Source: Chloroflexota bacterium
Lineage (GTDB): Bacteria > Chloroflexota > Dehalococcoidia > SZUA-161 > SpSt-899
Direction: 5' to 3'
NCBI GenBank assembly: GCA_018657655.1
Contig: JABHWQ010000405.1
Coordinates: forward strand, 1 to 6,394
DNA length: 6,394 bases
The position numbers were made by a program, and so were the translations under genes. The notes below the pieces were generated by a model. The model had not been told where the DNA came from. It ran no database searches and saw only the letters and a program-made list of their open reading frames with translations. How positions within the stretch are numbered: position 1 is the first letter of the stretch; each line of letters starts with the position of its first letter. Positions 5,871 through 6,394 of the stretch are shown in pieces.

Positions 5871-5923
5871 AATTGATCCATCGATAAAAGAGAACGGCAA
5901 AATTCAATTTTCAGGAGAGAGCA

Positions 5924-6394
5924 ATGGAATGTCCCATTAACGGGATCATCATTCCCCCCAACAGGCGACCCTTACGAAATCTCGAAGAGCTGGCGGAATC
6001 TATCGAACAGGTGGGTTTATTGCATCCCATTATCATCAATGAAAATAATCGCCTCCTGGCAGGTTATCATCGGCTGGAAGCCTGCAGATCACTGGGTTGG
6101 GCCGATATTCCCGTCCATATACTCAGGGTGGATGACATTGAAGAGCAGCTTGTTGAGATCGATGAGAATCTGATCCGAAACGAGTTGACGATTCTCGATC
6201 GGGCCGAACAGTTGAAACGCAGGAAGGAACTCTACGAGGAGTTACATCCGGAAACCAGGAGAGGAGTAGCAGGCGGCAAGGCCAGTGGGGCCAGCCGGCG
6301 GGGAGAAAAACGAACAAGTGCGGACAATGCATTTGTTCAGGATACCGCAGAGAAGACAGGCCGTGCTCGACGCACCATTGCTGAAGATGTACAG
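5924..6394 (+). CDS. ParB-like nuclease/partition domain protein, cut off by the window end
   Basis: The frame starts at ATG 5924, with AGGAGA 5 bases upstream, and stays open to the last base (157 codons), so the C-terminus is missing. The first ~75 residues match the ParB/Spo0J/Noc N-terminal domain: NGIIIPPNRRPLRNLEELAE, SIEQVGLLHPIII, and the box GYHRLEACRSLGW, which takes the place of the GERR motif of canonical ParB. Next comes DIEEQLVEIDENLIRNELTI with a basic helix. At about 132-157 (SADNAFVQDTAEKTGRARRT onward) is the start of the likely HTH DNA-binding domain. Canonical ParB binds parS and works with ParA. No parA is visible here, and one could lie to the right. Such proteins also act as regulators on phages and plasmids. 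The GTAAC array just upstream is a natural candidate target. Confidence 0.88.
   Translation, partial: MECPINGIIIPPNRRPLRNLEELAESIEQVGLLHPIIINENNRLLAGYHRLEACRSLGWADIPVHILRVDDIEEQLVEIDENLIRNELTILDRAEQLKRRKELYEELHPETRRGVAGGKASGASRRGEKRTSADNAFVQDTAEKTGRARRTIAEDVQ

Larger units (their letters stand above)
5606..5923 (+). other. Non-coding region upstream of parB
   Basis: No convincing gene is seen in these 318 bases. Short open frames on both strands look like by-products of the repeats. It holds most of the GTAAC/GTTAC array, and the last ~55 bases are AT-leaning leader for parB. No sigma-54-type element was found here and no sigma-70 promoter was clear. A short GGGG-TAA-CCCC hairpin (5599-5609) places the upstream gene's stop codon in its loop. 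No T-tract follows, so it is not an obvious terminator. Confidence 0.6.

Noticed and set aside
5586..5900. Open frames on both strands (104 aa minus, 63 aa plus at 5655-5846) between the 851-aa gene and parB
   Set aside because: Both contain a GNPSNT stretch produced by the two arms of the 17-bp inverted repeat. They lack good ribosome sites and resemble no family, so they are best explained as repeat by-products.

Overview
The window looks like the edge of an accessory genetic element (a plasmid or an integrated element) in a bacterium that uses sigma-54, most likely a Gram-negative of the Proteobacteria/Desulfobacterota type. This rests on a sigma-54 activator ATPase, a sigma-54 promoter-like sequence, a Toprim/P-loop replication-type protein, a ParB-like protein and an IS110-family remnant. 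No rRNA, tRNA or housekeeping gene allows a firmer host assignment. I see no CRISPR array and no complete transposon.

Layout. Bases 1-303 (minus strand) hold a frameshifted remnant of an IS110-family transposase that runs off the left edge. Next to it, at 312-1886 (plus), is an orphan sigma-54 activator (bEBP). It has the AAA+ motifs, a C-terminal Fis-like helix-turn-helix, no recognisable sensory domain, and a non-canonical GAATGI where the GAFTGA loop should be. A non-coding stretch at 1887-2270 is dense in apparent control signals: a 10-bp inverted repeat (2055-2092), a weak sigma-70-like promoter (2106-2134), a 43-base palindrome (2154-2196) and a sigma-54 promoter-like element (2203-2217). 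A strong ribosome site and a tight plus-strand gene cluster follow: a 75-aa excisionase-type HTH protein (2271-2498), a small degenerate relative of it (2495-2758), a 106-aa unknown protein (2749-3069) and an 851-aa DUF3854-like/Toprim plus DUF927-like P-loop protein (3050-5605). All four overlap one another by 4 to 20 bases. A non-coding region follows (5606-5923). Around and within it, eight GTAAC-core motifs lie at 5578-5868, four in one orientation and then four in the other. The window ends inside a ParB-like gene (5924 to the edge).

Working model (inference). The bEBP and sigma-54 RNA polymerase would switch on the HTH/primase-helicase-like operon, and the GTAAC array between that operon and parB would be an origin, partition site or shared operator. 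That gives a sigma-54-gated replication or maintenance module. The promoter spacing, operon overlaps, protein motifs and repeat symmetry are directly visible. The functional link between the bEBP and the promoter is not proven.
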